Origin: Euptelea pleiosperma
Taxonomy: Eukaryota; Streptophyta; Magnoliopsida; Ranunculales; Eupteleaceae
Reading direction: 5' to 3'
DNA length: 64,000 nucleotides
Assembly (NCBI GenBank): GCA_035048495.1
Contig: CM068551.1
Coordinates: 10,045,248 to 10,109,247 of the forward strand
A model generated the notes under the pieces. That model was given only the letters and a program-made list of their open reading frames with translations. It was not told where the DNA came from and did no database searches. A program made the position numbers and the translations under genes. Positions 11,605-23,104 of this stretch are shown here, in pieces. Numbering within the stretch: position 1 is the first letter of the stretch; each line of letters begins with the position of its first letter.

Positions 11605-11785
11605 TTTTTAGGTTTGATTCGCGCCAATGGTTTCAAGCATTTTTTGGGTAGTAAATCCAATGGCAGGAAATCATTAATCAAGCTAATTTTTGGTGTTTTT
11701 ATCCACCAATAGGTGGGTTGAACATCCACGCAGTCATTAGGACCCAAAAAAATGATCTATTTAGGACCTTGATAGTCCTCTGCAT
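11605..11785 (+). repeat. Dispersed repeat, copy 2
   Basis: This is colinear with 7460-7634: TTAGTACTTTTTAGG, a segment around CCACCAATAGGTGGGTTGAAC, then GATCTATTTAGGACC. It is non-coding and the type is unknown. Confidence 0.5.
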
Positions 11786-11891
11786 AGAGTAGAATGGGAC
11801 TAATTGTAACCGAATCATGTATTCAGCTATTTGCTAGATGTTTATTGATCTTTTGGGTAAGGAATTGGTTTTCTCATGTATTTATTGCCAG

Positions 11892-12020
11892 CGATCAGTC
11901 ACATTATCAGTCAGGAAATATATACTGCACTTGAAAGTTTGACAGGAGAGATGAATAGGGCAAGATATATCCCTCATTTAAATCTAGTAGGCTTTGGACA
12001 AGATGAAGCCAGTGATGAAG
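11892..12020 (+). pseudogene. Exon-like block, host gene remnant, product not recognised
   Basis: An open stretch of 42 codons lies between a plausible acceptor (ATTGCCAG, ending 11891) and a GT donor at 12021 (GTGTCA, not an ideal donor). Its composition is protein-like, including EMNRARYIPHLNLVGFGQDE, and lacks the low complexity seen in the LTRs. It sits in the non-transposon background between a solo LTR and element C. I do not recognise the family. It may be one exon of a gene broken by the surrounding insertions, or a chance open frame. Confidence 0.4.
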
Positions 12021-12573
12021 GTGTCATTTAGTCCCAAAAGTTAGGGGTTTCAAGCCAAAAATATCTTGTGCATATAGCCCACCCATAAGAGATTTGCATG
12101 TTGGTCTCCATGAGCACCCTGAAGAAGAATCCCAAAGACCTTTGTCTCTGTGAGGTTGTTTATTGCTTAGTTATGGCCTTCATCACATTCAAGGAATAAG
12201 AGAAACACTTACCCACATTTTCTGGAAGTTTTACCTCTCTTTTTGACACTTTTTGACACTTACCCACATTCTGGCTTATAATGTGACTGATAATGTCTTA
12301 TTTTTTATGGTTGATATTGTGGTGTTTTTACAGGATGTCAAAAAAATCTCATGCCGACTCTTACAACTTTCCTTTCATACCGAACATGTTTAAAATTTGT
12401 ATCATTATTTTTCTCTCTTCATACTAGAGAAGAAGATTAGTTGAATACTACTATAACTTTCCCTTCCACATCGGACAAATCTGATTGGTTGTCTTTTGTT
12501 GAATTTTGTTTCAAATTGCTAATTCTGTTTGATTAGCCTGTGCATTTTGATTAGCATGCTTTTGCTTTGGGTG
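12021..12573. other. Non-coding flank of element C, possibly intronic
   Basis: This is AT-rich sequence following the exon-like block. A polypyrimidine tract plus acceptor-like TTTTTACAG near 12324-12332 could begin another exon, but no convincing coding sequence follows. Confidence 0.35.
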
Positions 12574-12923
12574 TATATTATAAGGAATATTTTCATATTC
12601 AATTTGGCAAAGATTTCGTTTGACATAAAAACATTCTTATAACCGTTCTTACGAGCACAAGTGTAGTGTGAAGATGTTGTGGTACGCATACTTCGCCAAC
12701 TATGTGAAGACTAAAAGACAGAGACAACAAGAATCAGACTAGTTGACGATAGGAGTCATCTGAGTAACTGTCGATTTGTCAGTTAACGATCGTGTACGCT
12801 CGATTAGGAAGGTAAGTGACTTAGTGGCCATAGGAGTTGAATAAAATGAACAAAATATAATGGTCAGACTTAGTCATTGGACAGACCTGAGTCAAAGTCA
12901 ATTTTATTGACTAGTGAGAAAGT

Positions 12924-13251
12924 CCAATCGATTGGACATGTGTCCCCAATCGATTGGACGATTAGAGACACTGTGTAATCGATTGGAGACTACGAGGCAG
13001 GAACATATTTGAGTACAATCGATTGGAAACACTGTTTAATCGATTGGAGCCTTCGGGACAAATCTTTCTGAGTACAATCGATTGGAGACTCTGAGTAATC
13101 GATTAGAACCTTCGGGACAGAAAGTTATAAATGTCAGATCGATTGGAGAACCCTGTGCAATCGATTGGTGCCTTCGGAACAGAAAACTTATTGAGCCTAA
13201 TCGATTGGATACTTGTCCCCAATCGATTGGACCTTAAACATAATCGGTTTT
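12924..13251. repeat. Array of CCAATCGATTGG palindromes in LTR-2 U3
   Basis: Eleven copies of the 12-bp palindrome or close variants start at 12924, 12946, 12975, 13015, 13036, 13074, 13095, 13135, 13157, 13197 and 13219, with a degenerate twelfth at 13240. From 13015 onward the spacing alternates 21-22 and 38-40 bp, so the true unit is about 60 bp with two palindromes two helical turns apart. The array ends about 65 bp before the TATA box, a position that fits repeated binding sites in a promoter. Confidence 0.9.
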
Positions 13252-13313
13252 CTCATATCCAAAATTCATGGTTCCACTATCCCATGTTCCACATGACTCA
13301 GGATTTTGAAATT

Positions 13314-13323
13314 CTATAAATAG
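13314..13323 (+). promoter_or_regulatory. TATA box of LTR-2 (5' LTR of element C)
   Basis: CTATAAATAG is a near-ideal plant TATA box, conserved in all three LTR-2 copies (also 17796 and 55400), directly downstream of the palindrome array. Transcription would begin about 30 bp later. Confidence 0.75.
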
Positions 13324-14153
13324 AACCCCTCTATGCCTTCTCTAAACACAACACACAGAGACACAGAGTGACTCAATCTTCAAGAGAGAGAAGCAAATGC
13401 TATATTTACTAGAGTGTCCATTTCGAAGAGCAAGAAGCTTATTTTCATTCACATCTTGTGAGCTTGTTCTCTTCTCAATTAAAGCCAAGAGCTTGATTTT
13501 TACTCAGCCTAGGTTTTCCACTTCTATATTCAACCTAGTAAGCCTGAGAGTATCAGTGTGACTCAAACACCTTTTGAGCAACTTGGGGTTCAGGGTGTAC
13601 TGAATCCTTCACCTTCTGCAAAGGTGGGAGTGTTAAGAATTAAGATCGGAGGAGCAGGTTGAAGGTAGGTTTGAGGTGTACCAAACTGAACAAGCGGATA
13701 AGGCTTTTTGGCTAGAAGGGCGCGCGTGGATTCGTGGCGTTGATTCAGAGGACATGGATGCATCGGCAGTGGGCCTTGGCTAAGGTTGTATGCTATATTT
13801 GCAACGGTGCTGCGTAGGTAACCTTTGTTTCGTTTAACTTTTCAATTAGTGATACTTTCCGTCTGGACGTGGTCCCATGGTTTTTCCTTGGCTAAGGTTT
13901 CCACGTAAAAATATCTTGTCTTGTGTGATTGTTTGTTTGTGTTCCGCATTCTATCCTGATTAGATCAAATGACAAAAAGATAATATACCACGGAGGTATG
14001 TTTGATTTGAGTCGGTTGTGATAATCATTTTCACACAACCATCCCCATACCATAGACCAGTAAAACTGTATAGGTATAATTAATTTTAAATACCTAATCA
14101 ACCCCCCTTCTAGGTATAGTGAGTTAAAGAGAACGGATCGGTGGAATTTCAAT

Positions 14154-14165
14154 TGGTATCAGAGC
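14154..14165 (+). promoter_or_regulatory. Primer-binding site, tRNA-iMet
   Basis: TGGTATCAGAGC is a perfect 12-nt match to the canonical initiator-Met PBS, two bases after the LTR end. Confidence 0.95.
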
Positions 14166-14240
14166 GGGTATTTCTAGTTAAGGTTTAATCACCTAAATTT
14201 AGATTCCTGAGAAACTAGTTCATTCTTTTCATTTATAAAT

Positions 14241-14984
14241 ATGTCTAAAGAAGGGTTCACTGTCAATAGCCATAGTGACTCAGACAGTGAAGATCAAGAC
14301 GATCTTTATACTACTTATCAAGAGCTATATAAAGAAAGCTTTAGACTGACCAAAGCAAATTAGAAATTGACTAATAGAGTTGAATTTCTTGACTCTGAAA
14401 ACTTTGCTTATAAACTAGACAATAATGAATTATCTGTACTAGTTGGTCAGCTTAGGGAAGAAAAGAAATCTCTTCAAGAAAGAAACAAGTTCTTGTAATA
14501 CGAGTTCTAAACTTGTACAGGATGCTAAAATGTCTTTAGAAAGTGAGCATGAAAAATATGAAACTATCTTTAGACAGTATGAAGAAGAGAAAGCTAGCCT
14601 CCAAGACAAAGTTCAATTTCTTGAAACTGATTACCAAGAATGTCTAGAGAAGAGGAACTCACTTGAACTTGAACTAGTTCAACTGAAAAATGACTTGCCC
14701 TATATTTCTTAAAGCACTGAGAAATTAAATGAGATTCTAAGTATGGGACAAAGATGTGGAGACTAGCGGAGACTTGGATATGTTGATAATGCTGATACCC
14801 CATCATCTTAGGAACTAAATTTGTAAATGCCAAAGTTCCTTTCACACCACAGGTTGATCAACCTAGACCGAGACCAGTTATGCATACGCCTGTTTGTAAT
14901 TACTGTAGGGGTAGAGGTCACCTGAGCAAGAATTACTTTCAAAAGAGGAGAGATACCATGGTTTCTCCTAAGAGAAAATCATAA
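14241..14984 (+). pseudogene. Copia-type gag remnant with zinc knuckle
   Basis: The frame starts with ATG at 14241 and encodes an acidic Ser/Asp-rich piece (SDSEDQDDLYTTYQELYKE) followed by coiled-coil heptads. It is broken by an in-frame stop near 14361 and frame changes near 14497 and 14700. Near 14908-14952 lies CNYCRGRGHLSKNYF, a CCHC knuckle whose last Cys is replaced by Tyr. This arrangement is typical of the C-terminal part of Copia Gag. The N-terminal Gag core and all of pol are absent. Confidence 0.75.
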
Positions 14985-14999
14985 GGGAACCAAGGAGAT

Positions 15000-17078
15000 C
15001 TACTCCATAAAATGACAGTCTTGCATCAAAAGTTGGATGCCTCGAGTAGAGAGATTGCTAACGTTATGAAACTCAAGGGCACCCAAACTCAAAGGGCTCA
15101 GAATAAGATGATAAATAAAAAGAGAAATGTCGATCCTCATTCATCGCCTAAACAATGGCAAAGAAAAAGAACCTACCTAAAAGGTATAATACTATATGGG
15201 TGAGAAAGGAAGGACCGATAAATCTAGATTTTATTTAGAATGAATTCCTTATGAAGTCTAGTGGCACTTGTCACATTGATTGAATAAATATGGTTCTTTA
15301 CACTCTTCTCTATTTTATGATTGTATATTTTTTATGAGTTGAGTGTGTAGTTTTGTTTTAAGATTTTATTTTCTTTATAGTTTTCTATTTTTTTAGATCT
15401 TTGCTTATTTGCATTATTTTGAGTTCATCTCTTCAAAAAACAAAAATAGAAAATTTAAAAATCAAAAATTGTTTTGTGTCATGTTTAGAATTTTTTTAGA
15501 GTTGTGCATTGCATGATTGATTTTAATATGATGGGCATTGACTCTAGAAAATTCTAGAACCAAGATTTGACACAAGGTAAATTAAGACTAGATCATTGTA
15601 GAAAATTCTAAAAAATTTAGAAGATTAGTCTATTTTACTAATTCTCAGTTAGTGGATATTCATAAGTTTTAACTTGTTAGTCACATGCACACTGACTGAC
15701 ACTGGTTGGAATTGGATTTGATTGAGGTAATAAATCTAGTACTCTATGTGAATTAAACTTATACTTTTCATGACTTCAAACTAGTTGTGTTCATGCTCTC
15801 AGTTGATTTTGAAATTGCAATATAATTGACTATTGGCCTCCCTTTGTGATAGTTCTCCATGAAAAAAGTTATCTCAAGTGGATGTGGTAAAATCTGTATA
15901 GCCCCGATCTCTTAAAAAATCTGATTACTTAATGCTGTAAAGGATACCATACCGACCAAGTGTGAAAGCTACCAAATCGACCAAGTGTCAAAAGATGAGA
16001 ACTTGAAAAATAAAATTCTGATTAAACAAGTGAGTGAAAAATAGCCATATTTGCTACAAAAGTAATGTGAAATCACATTAGCAAATACATTTGTAAATAG
16101 AGAGTTATGGAGAACCTAGTAGCTCTAATGAGGATTTCATGATTGGATACAAGATACCTCCAGATTTTGAGTAAAGTATTTAGATTTTTACTAACATCTG
16201 TCTTGTACCCTAAGAAGTGAAAAGTCAGATCAGAGAACACCCAAGTGAAAGAAATTGAAAATTCAACTAAAGTATAGTAGTTTGACTGACTGGCTCTGAT
16301 AAATGGCATAGATTGACTGCATTTGAAGTATTCAAGATTAAACTAAGTAGTTAAGTCTAAAATCCTTGGTTTGATATTTGTTAGTGCCAATCACATCGAA
16401 ACTCATTATGCATTGTATTTAACTTGACTTTACATGAATTTTAGCATTCTTCAGATTTGACCTTTTTCGGATTGATCTGATTTGAGTTCTGTGAGTTGTA
16501 AATCTTTTCAGAGATAATTTAAAATTTTAAAATTCATTTGAAAAAGATTTATGATTGGTTAAATGGTTTCACCGAAATTTAAACCATTAATGTATTTAGA
16601 CTATGCGTCATGCGTATCTTTTAGTCTTTATACTTGTTATCATGTTGTACTATTGCACTTGTTTCTTATGATAATCTTCATTGCATGTTTATTATTTGCT
16701 TATATTTCTGTACCTTTGTCAATCTGTGACAAAAAGAGGGAGAGAAAAATCATAGCGGTAAAAATAAGTTGATGCATGAGATAGGGGGAGAGAAATTTAG
16801 AGGGAGAAAAATGTTTTATTATTTTTTCAATTTCTCTACTTGTGACGTGTATAATTAAGACTCACTGTATTTTATATGATCTATTGATTACCGATGATAT
16901 TACATGGTATGTATTGTTGGTAGAATGTGCAAGGAACATATCAAAAGTCATTACAATATATCTGTTCAATTATCTCTAAGAGAGTGTGAGATAGTGAGTG
17001 AATCATGTAAGAGGGTGGGATTGTATTTTTTATTTTTTACCTTCTTTATGATTAAATGTTTTTTGTCACGGAATTGCC
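15000..17078 (+). other. Non-coding internal part of element C
   Basis: About 2 kb of AT-rich sequence lie where pol would be expected. A basic Lys-rich frame at 15012-15203 may be a last trace of gag. The remaining ORFs are short and unlike any Copia enzyme. Confidence 0.6.
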
Positions 17079-17088
17079 AAAGGGGGAG
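17079..17088 (+). promoter_or_regulatory. Polypurine tract of element C
   Basis: AAAGGGGGAG directly precedes the 3' LTR and is the expected plus-strand primer site. The 3' LTR start is rearranged: a CCTTCTTTATGATT block is duplicated, so its first bases differ from those of the 5' LTR. Confidence 0.75.
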
Positions 17089-17095
17089 ATATTAA

Positions 17096-18167
17096 TGTTT
17101 TTACCTTCTTTATGATTACCTTCTTGTAACCGTTCCTACGAGCACAAGTGTAGCGTGAAGATGTCGTGGTACGCATACTTCGCCAACTACGGGAAGACTA
17201 AAAGACAGAGACAACAAGAATCAGACGGTTGATGACAGGAGTCATCTAAGTAACTATCGATTTGTCAGTTAACGCTCGTGTACGCTCGATTAGGAAGGTA
17301 AGTGACTTAGTGGCCATAGGAGTTGAATAAAATGAACAAAATATAATGGTCAGACTTAGTCATTGGACAGACCTGAGTCAAAGTCAATTTTATTGACTAG
17401 TGGGAAAGTCCAATCGATTGGACATGAGACTACGAGGCAGAAACATATTTTAGTACAATCGATTAGAAACACTATGTAATCGATTGGAGCCTTCGGGACA
17501 AAAATCTTTTTGACTACAATCGATTGGAGACTCTGAGTAATCGATTGGAACCTTCGGGATATAAAGTTATAAATGTCAGATCGATTAGAGAACCCTGTGC
17601 AATCAAATGGTGCCTTCGGAATAGAAAACTTATTGATCCCAATCGATTGGATACTTGTCCCCAATCGATTGGACATGGCCCAATCGATTGGACCAAGTGT
17701 ACAATCGATTGGACCTTGAACAGTATCGATTTTCTCAGATCCAAAATTCATGGTTCCATTATCCCACGTTCCACACGACTTAGAGTCTTGAAATTCTATA
17801 AATAGAACCTCTCTATGCCTTTTCTAAACACACAAACACACACAGAGACACGGAGTGACTCAATCTTCAAGAGAGAGAAGCAAAGGCTATATTTACTAGA
17901 GTGTCCATTTCGAAGAGCAAGAAGCTTGTTTTTATTTACATCTTGTGAGCTTGTTCTCTTCTCGATCAAAGCCAAGAGCTTGATCTTTACTCAGCCTAGG
18001 TTTTCCACTTCTATATTCAACCTCGTAAGCCTGAGAGTACCAGTGTAACTCAAACACCTTTTGAGCAACTTGGGGTTCAGGGTGTATTGAATCCTTCACC
18101 TTCTGCAAAGGTGGGAGTGTTGAGAATTAAGATTAGAGGAGCCAGTTGAAGGTAGGTTTGGGGTGTA
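17096..18167 (+). repeat. LTR-2, 3' LTR of element C, first part
   Basis: This part is colinear with 12640-13670, including the palindrome array (17411-17735, more degenerate) and a TATA box at 17796-17805. It is cut after gtgta by the LTR-1 at 18168-25585 and resumes at 25591. Confidence 0.9.
17796..17805 (+). promoter_or_regulatory. TATA box of LTR-2 (3' LTR of element C)
   Basis: CTATAAATAG is at the same place relative to the array as in the 5' LTR. As a 3' LTR promoter it would read outward into flanking DNA, but the LTR is interrupted downstream. Confidence 0.7.
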
Positions 18168-18542
18168 TGAAAGTAGGTTTTTCCGTGTCGTCAATTCGGA
18201 AACCCTAACTTCAACAATATTTGTAAAATTCGATTATCTGCAAAATTTAAATTGTATCGCAGTACATGTCGGATGTCGATCCGCACTCGGTGTGAGTTAG
18301 CACAATAAGGAATTAAAACTGACAAATAATATACAAAGAGAAATAAGAGTTGTGGGAAGATGAGAAGGGTGAGTCGATTTAAAAACATCATTCATTTGAG
18401 ATTCGGAACACCAAAATATCAAAAATCAAATTTCATTAATCATCGAAGAGTGCGTACATAAATCAAAATAACATAAATAAAGAAAGCATGTAAAGGGATG
18501 AGAGATGAAGATGTAAAGGAAAGAAACGTCCATTGAAATCTT

Positions 18543-18930
18543 GGAGCTAAGGGCGCTGCCGATCAAGAAGAGGATCGTCAAAGACTTCGATGAATACTTC
18601 AATCGTGGAGAAGAGTTTTGACAGAGAAGCATCCCATGACCTTTGGAGCTAAGGGCGCTACCGATCAAGAAGAAGACCGTCCAAATTTTATGGAATGCTA
18701 CTCAATCGAGAGAAGGGGTAAGTGAAAGAAACGTCTATTGAAATCTCAGAGCTAAGGGCGCTACTGATCAAGAAGAGGATCGTCCAAGACTTGGATGAAT
18801 GCTTTAATCAAGAGAAGGGTTTTGACAGAGAAGCATCCCATGACCTTTGGAGCTAAGGGCACTACCGATCAAGAAGAGGACCGTCCAAATTTCATGGAAT
18901 GCTGCTCAATCGTGGAATCCACATCGGATC
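18543..18930. repeat. Tandem repeat, about 102-bp period, dimeric order
   Basis: Four copies of GGAGCTAAGGGCGCTACC-type units start near 18543, 18645, 18748 and 18849. Copies 1 and 3, and copies 2 and 4, are most alike (copies 1 and 3 are preceded by AAAGAAACGTC), giving a higher-order unit of about 205 bp. Confidence 0.85.
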
Positions 18931-20639
18931 TTACCGGCCGACAAGGTAGATGTGAATTGGCAAATGTACAATAATGTGCCCTAAGAAGCTCACCTTTTCA
19001 CTTGCCGAAAGGAGTTGGCCAAGTGAATAGGCGATCGGCCTGAGAATGTTGATAGAGAAAACATGAATTCTAGAGAGAGACATCTCACTCTAGAGAGAGA
19101 AAATAGAAGGTAGAGAGAGAAAGTAGAGAGAAAATATGGAATTAGGGATGTCACTTCCTGTCCATGTCGTTTAGAGAGAGAAAAGAGAATTCTAGAGAGA
19201 GAAAGGAGAAGAAGAGAGAAAAAGTACCTTGTGAGCACTTCCATTGGATCGGGATCGGCTGGAATACCGACTAAGTGGTGGTTCCGAGATGCATGGTGTG
19301 GCCAAGTAGATCAGCCCGAAGAGAAGATGAGAGGGAAAGGCGCTAATTGTGGTGGCTCCGATTGCAAGGTTTGGTGAGCTTTAAAGGATACCGGCCAGCA
19401 TGATGGGAGACATACATGCTGCACTTGTGTAGCATATAGGAATTCGAGAAGGCCAGCATGTGATTTCGTCTCATGGAGGAGAAGGGCAGGTTGCAGCTCG
19501 GAGATGGAGGTGGATCTCACACACTGGTTTTGCTTGGATGGCTGCAAGGGTGTGCAGGTGTGCACACTAGCAAGAAAAGAGGCTGGGTAGCAATGGTTGA
19601 GTGCAGGTGAGACATCAGCCATTGATGGGCCAAGTTGTGAGCATGTAGAGGAGTGGGAAAGTACTCCGGTGAAGGTGAAGAAAGCTCTGGTACAAGAGGG
19701 TCCAGTAAGGAAGAGGTGCTGTGCTTGTGTTGCAGACCGAGATGTGAGTGTGCATGGCCTGCTGGAGTGCACATCAGAGGATAAGAAGGAGAGGATCCCG
19801 AAGGGTGATCTTAGAAGGAGCATAGGTTGCATCCTACTTGGATCAGAATCAGCCAAGTGCTAACAACCTATTGTTGTTGCGATAGAAATTGGAGAACCGG
19901 TGCTACAAGGTGTAGCAGGCGGTCCTTAGCTGATTCGTTGGAAAGGGAACACGCACCAGCATGTACTACGATGGAGTGCAGCGTGGGGCAGCAAGTGGTT
20001 GCTGGTTCTGTGTCTATGGTGGCTCCCATGGGAGCCACCTGTTGTGACAGCCATGAACGGTGGTTGTGAGTTGGGGAGGTAAACAGAGAAGGTGAAAGGG
20101 AGATCTGCAATTTCAGTGCACGGCCAAGGAGGTGAGCACGGTTTTGTGCAACACCGTTGGATGGAGTTGAAGGTGGAGTGGTGAGGGCGGTTGATATTCG
20201 CTCAAAAGTGCTTATTTTAAGCAATTATCCTTTTAGCGTTATTGCATTCTCCTACGTAAAATGCTCTATTTATCTACTTTTCTATGTAATAGTCTATTCT
20301 GTTGCGTAGAACACACTTTTCTGGACGAAATGGTATATTTGCATGCATTAAACACATTTTCGGAAGTCTAGACATGTAGTCATTCTGATAGAGTCTCATT
20401 ACGCGCTTCTTCTGTCGCAGGAAACCCCGATGGGACAATTCTCGAGACTTGCGAGCCCACATCGATCAGGAAAGCCCATTATCAAAGCTTAAAGAGCCCA
20501 CATGCTATGACTAAAAGATATGGGCCAACTATGAGGACCAAAAAGCCGGCCCAAAGAACGAAGAGAGCAGGAGAGCCAATGACCAAGAGACGGACCAAAG
20601 CGTTTAAAGCCACATGAGTCAGCAAAGAATGATAGTCGA

Positions 20640-20706
20640 CTCTACTGGAGAAGCGTGAGGATGGTCACAGTGAAGACCAGGGTTCCAGACCCTCCGCCAG
20701 TGCTTT
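20640..20706 (+). other. tRNA-like segment in LTR-1
   Basis: CTCTACTGGAGAAGC (A-box-like) is followed by B-box-like GGGTTCCAGACCC at 20679-20691, and a T-run begins near 20704. It is homologous to the other LTR-1 copies. Confidence 0.6.
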
Positions 20707-21341
20707 TTTCCATTTTTTTGATACTTTTTCTCTCATCTCTTCTTATTCTCTCTCTCTCTTCATCTCTCGATCCTCGAATCTACTGACCTAATCCCAGAAC
20801 TCCTACCCATCGGCTCTATCTCATCTCCCTTAGCTTTCTGACCATTGGATCTTCAATCGGACCGTTGGATCTTCAATCGGACCGTTGGATCTCTCTAGAT
20901 CCGTCGATTTACCAATCTGGGTCCCAATCAAGTCACCATCCATCCGATCACCATCAGACTGTCTGTCACATCATCTTGTGAGACGATGGACATCATCAAT
21001 CCATATGGGCCAGTAGCCGGGCCCATCTTCATCAACCCGCTGTCCGACCAGTTAGTGGACCCCGCGAATTTCAAAATAATTTTAATTAAATGGGGGGTCC
21101 ACTAATTGGGGAGATTCCCCATGGAAAAGTAGGTTTTTACTTTAAAAAAAAAAAAATAAAATAAAAAATATTTTTTCTTATTTTTTTATTTTCAAAAACC
21201 CCCTATTTCCATTAAAGGAAATAGGGAAGCTTTAAAAGGGGAGAAGGGAGGGTTCGTTCGAACCCTAATCCTCCTCTAATCCCCTCCTTTCTCTCCCAAA
21301 ACCTTCCCTTGCCGTTCTTCCTCCTCCTCTTCCCTTCTCCT

Positions 21342-21394
21342 TCTTCTTCGTCTTCTTCTTCTTCTTCTTCTTCTTCTTCTTCTTCTTCTTCTTC
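21342..21394. repeat. CTT trinucleotide microsatellite
   Basis: A nearly pure (CTT)n tract lies in the pyrimidine-rich part of the LTR. It yields poly-Ser, poly-Leu or poly-Glu frames depending on the reading frame. Confidence 0.9.
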
Positions 21395-21399
21395 ATTCC

Positions 21400-21423
21400 G
21401 GCCGGAGTTGCAGAACTCCGGCC
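21400..21423. repeat. AGTTGCA-type palindrome in LTR-1
   Basis: Arms GGCCGGAGTT and AACTCCGGCC surround the 4-nt loop GCAG. Confidence 0.8.
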
Positions 21424-21555
21424 ACCATCTTCTTCTCTTCTTTTTCTTCTGCTTTCTTCTTCTTCTTCTCCTCCATCTAAAAGCTCTCCCCCTCCGTCTG
21501 CACGTAGCAGATCTTGCTGCCACGGGCAGCACTGCTCCTTCTTCACGTCTTGCCC

Positions 21556-21582
21556 ACCGGAGTTGTAGCCTGCAACTCCGGT
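21556..21582. repeat. AGTTGCA-type palindrome in LTR-1
   Basis: Arms ACCGGAGTTG and CAACTCCGGT surround a 7-nt loop. Confidence 0.8.
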
Positions 21583-21878
21583 CACCACGTCACGAACCGC
21601 CAACCACCAGCAACAACTCTAAACCGTCCTCACGCCCCCTCTCCATCTTCTTCTCTGTTGCACTCTCCCAAAAATGGTCCTCACGTGTTCCTTTGGAGAT
21701 CTCTCTTTCTCACAAAAAAAAAAAAAAAGAATAGAGAGAAAGAGGGAAGAAGAAGGGAGGAGGAAGCCGTTCGACTCCTCCCCTTTACGTTCTGGCCTTA
21801 CCATCCACCAGTCCGCCTCCTGCACTAGCAGCACCGCCTGCACCAGCCACCGCCCCCACACCCCGTCTCTCTAACGTG

Positions 21879-21903
21879 CTGGAGTTGCAACCTGCAACTC
21901 CAG
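21879..21903. repeat. AGTTGCA-type palindrome in LTR-1
   Basis: Arms CTGGAGTTGCA and TGCAACTCCAG surround a 3-nt loop. The outer pair is changed from CCGG to CTGG on one side and CCAG on the other, so the stem is kept. Confidence 0.8.
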
Positions 21904-22010
21904 TCCGTTTTGCCCAAAAAAGAAAAGAAATGGAAAATAAAAAAAAAGAAAGAGAGTGAAGGAAAGAGAGGAGAAGAAAGGAGGAGAGGATCGTCCTCAC
22001 TTCACCACGG

Positions 22011-22032
22011 CCTGCAACGTTGAGTTGCAGGT
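22011..22032. repeat. AGTTGCA-type palindrome, inverted order
   Basis: CCTGCAAC and GTTGCAGG surround a short loop. It is the same sequence family, but here the TGCAAC half comes first. Confidence 0.6.
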
Positions 22033-23075
22033 CTGCCAGCCACCATCGCTAGAACTCCAGCCGATCCTCCATCAACGCTCCACAGTCTTAGACCATCAAT
22101 CCACGCTGCCCCCTTCAATACCGCCTATCACTTCAAAGGCCATTACCACCCGTCATCACCTCCCTCCTTGCTGCTCTCCTTTTCGGTGACAACTTTCAAC
22201 TCAAAAACCAGCAACCTTGCTAGACTTGTGCGTCAAACCATCTGCAGGTTCCCCGTTGCTATGTGTCCCTATCAAGGCATGACATCGGTTCCTCTCATTT
22301 GGAAGCACGGGGTATAGCCTGCACACCAATCCGCGTTGCTGTCCAACACTTGCCCTATCCATGATCTTCATCACACTTTGCAACCCACCTTCTATCACCA
22401 TGGCCAAAATCCTTCTTGCTAGGTAAGTTTATGGTAAGATCACTCCCTTTCTTTCTCTAGGTTTCATTTCTCTCTCTACTTTCTCTCTCTAGGTCTCCAT
22501 CTCTATTTTCTTTATGCTTTATAGAATTGTCATTTTATTATCTTTTTATTAGAAGTTTGTATCTCAACATTTGATTCGAATAAAATTTAGTTTGATTTTG
22601 CAATATTGTGTTCAATTCTTGTTCTTGGTTTACTTTCGTGTTTTTGGTTGCTTGTGAAAATTTCTCTCTCTAAAAATCACTAAGCATGTTTTAAATCGCT
22701 TCACCATTCTCACCCCACCACAATTTCTGAGATAAATCCGTCATTTCATGTTCATGAATTGCGCGACTTAACCCCGAGTGCGGATCGACATCCGACACGA
22801 ATCCCTATACAAAAGTTTATATTTTGCAGGATTAAAATGCGGATCAAATTACAAATCTTGTTGATTCTAGGGTTTCTGTAACCAACGATGCGGGAAAATC
22901 CTACTTTCAGCGGTGTTGGAGAAGACCGGAGCATGGTCGTTGGTTGCAGCAAACAGGTGAAGGAGGAGAAGAAGCAGACCAGCTTCACACCCACCCGTGA
23001 AGACTTGCAGTGCCAGGCCGTAAGGGTTGGTTTGGTTGCTGTGGGTGGTCGTTAAACCAGGGAGGAGGTAACCCG

Positions 23076-23104
23076 ACCGGAGTTGCAGGTCCTGCAACTC
23101 CGGT
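23076..23104. repeat. AGTTGCA-type palindrome, perfect 14-bp arms
   Basis: ACCGGAGTTGCAGG (23076-23089) and CCTGCAACTCCGGT (23091-23104) are perfect complements around a single T. This is the best preserved member of the set. Confidence 0.85.

Larger units (their letters stand above)
12579..14151 (+). repeat. LTR-2, 5' LTR of element C
   Basis: It starts TATAAGGAATATTTTC, a mutated TG start compared with TGTAAGAATATTTTC in the solo copy at 54636, and ends GGTGGAATTTCA. It contains the palindrome array, the TATA box and a transcribed leader starting near ACACACAGAGACACAGAGTG. Confidence 0.9.
20192..22909 (+). mobile_element. Solo LTR-1 (plus) nested in LTR-1, TSD gcggt
   Basis: This is a 2718-bp LTR-1 with the canonical start TGATATTCGCTCAAAAGTGC and end CCTACTTTCA, flanked by gcggt at 20187-20191 and 22910-22914. 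It contains a tRNA-like block (GGGTTCCAGACCC at 20679-20691), a CTT microsatellite, four palindromes (21400, 21556, 21879, 22011) and donor-like GGTAAG near 22422. It is the third layer of this nest. Confidence 0.95.

Noticed and set aside
12924..13240. Regularly spaced repeats resembling a CRISPR array
   Set aside because: Repeats are 12 bp, palindromic, unequally spaced with recurring linkers, and sit in the U3 of a plant LTR; no cas genes.
17356..17805. ORFs with repeated SNRLD/IDWT-like peptides (also 54915-55139 and 13131-13319)
   Set aside because: Translation of the CCAATCGATTGG array; a DNA-level repeat and not a protein repeat.
19311..19856. 181-codon minus-strand ORF
   Set aside because: Same kind of LTR middle; no recognisable domain and no counterpart in other LTR-1 copies.
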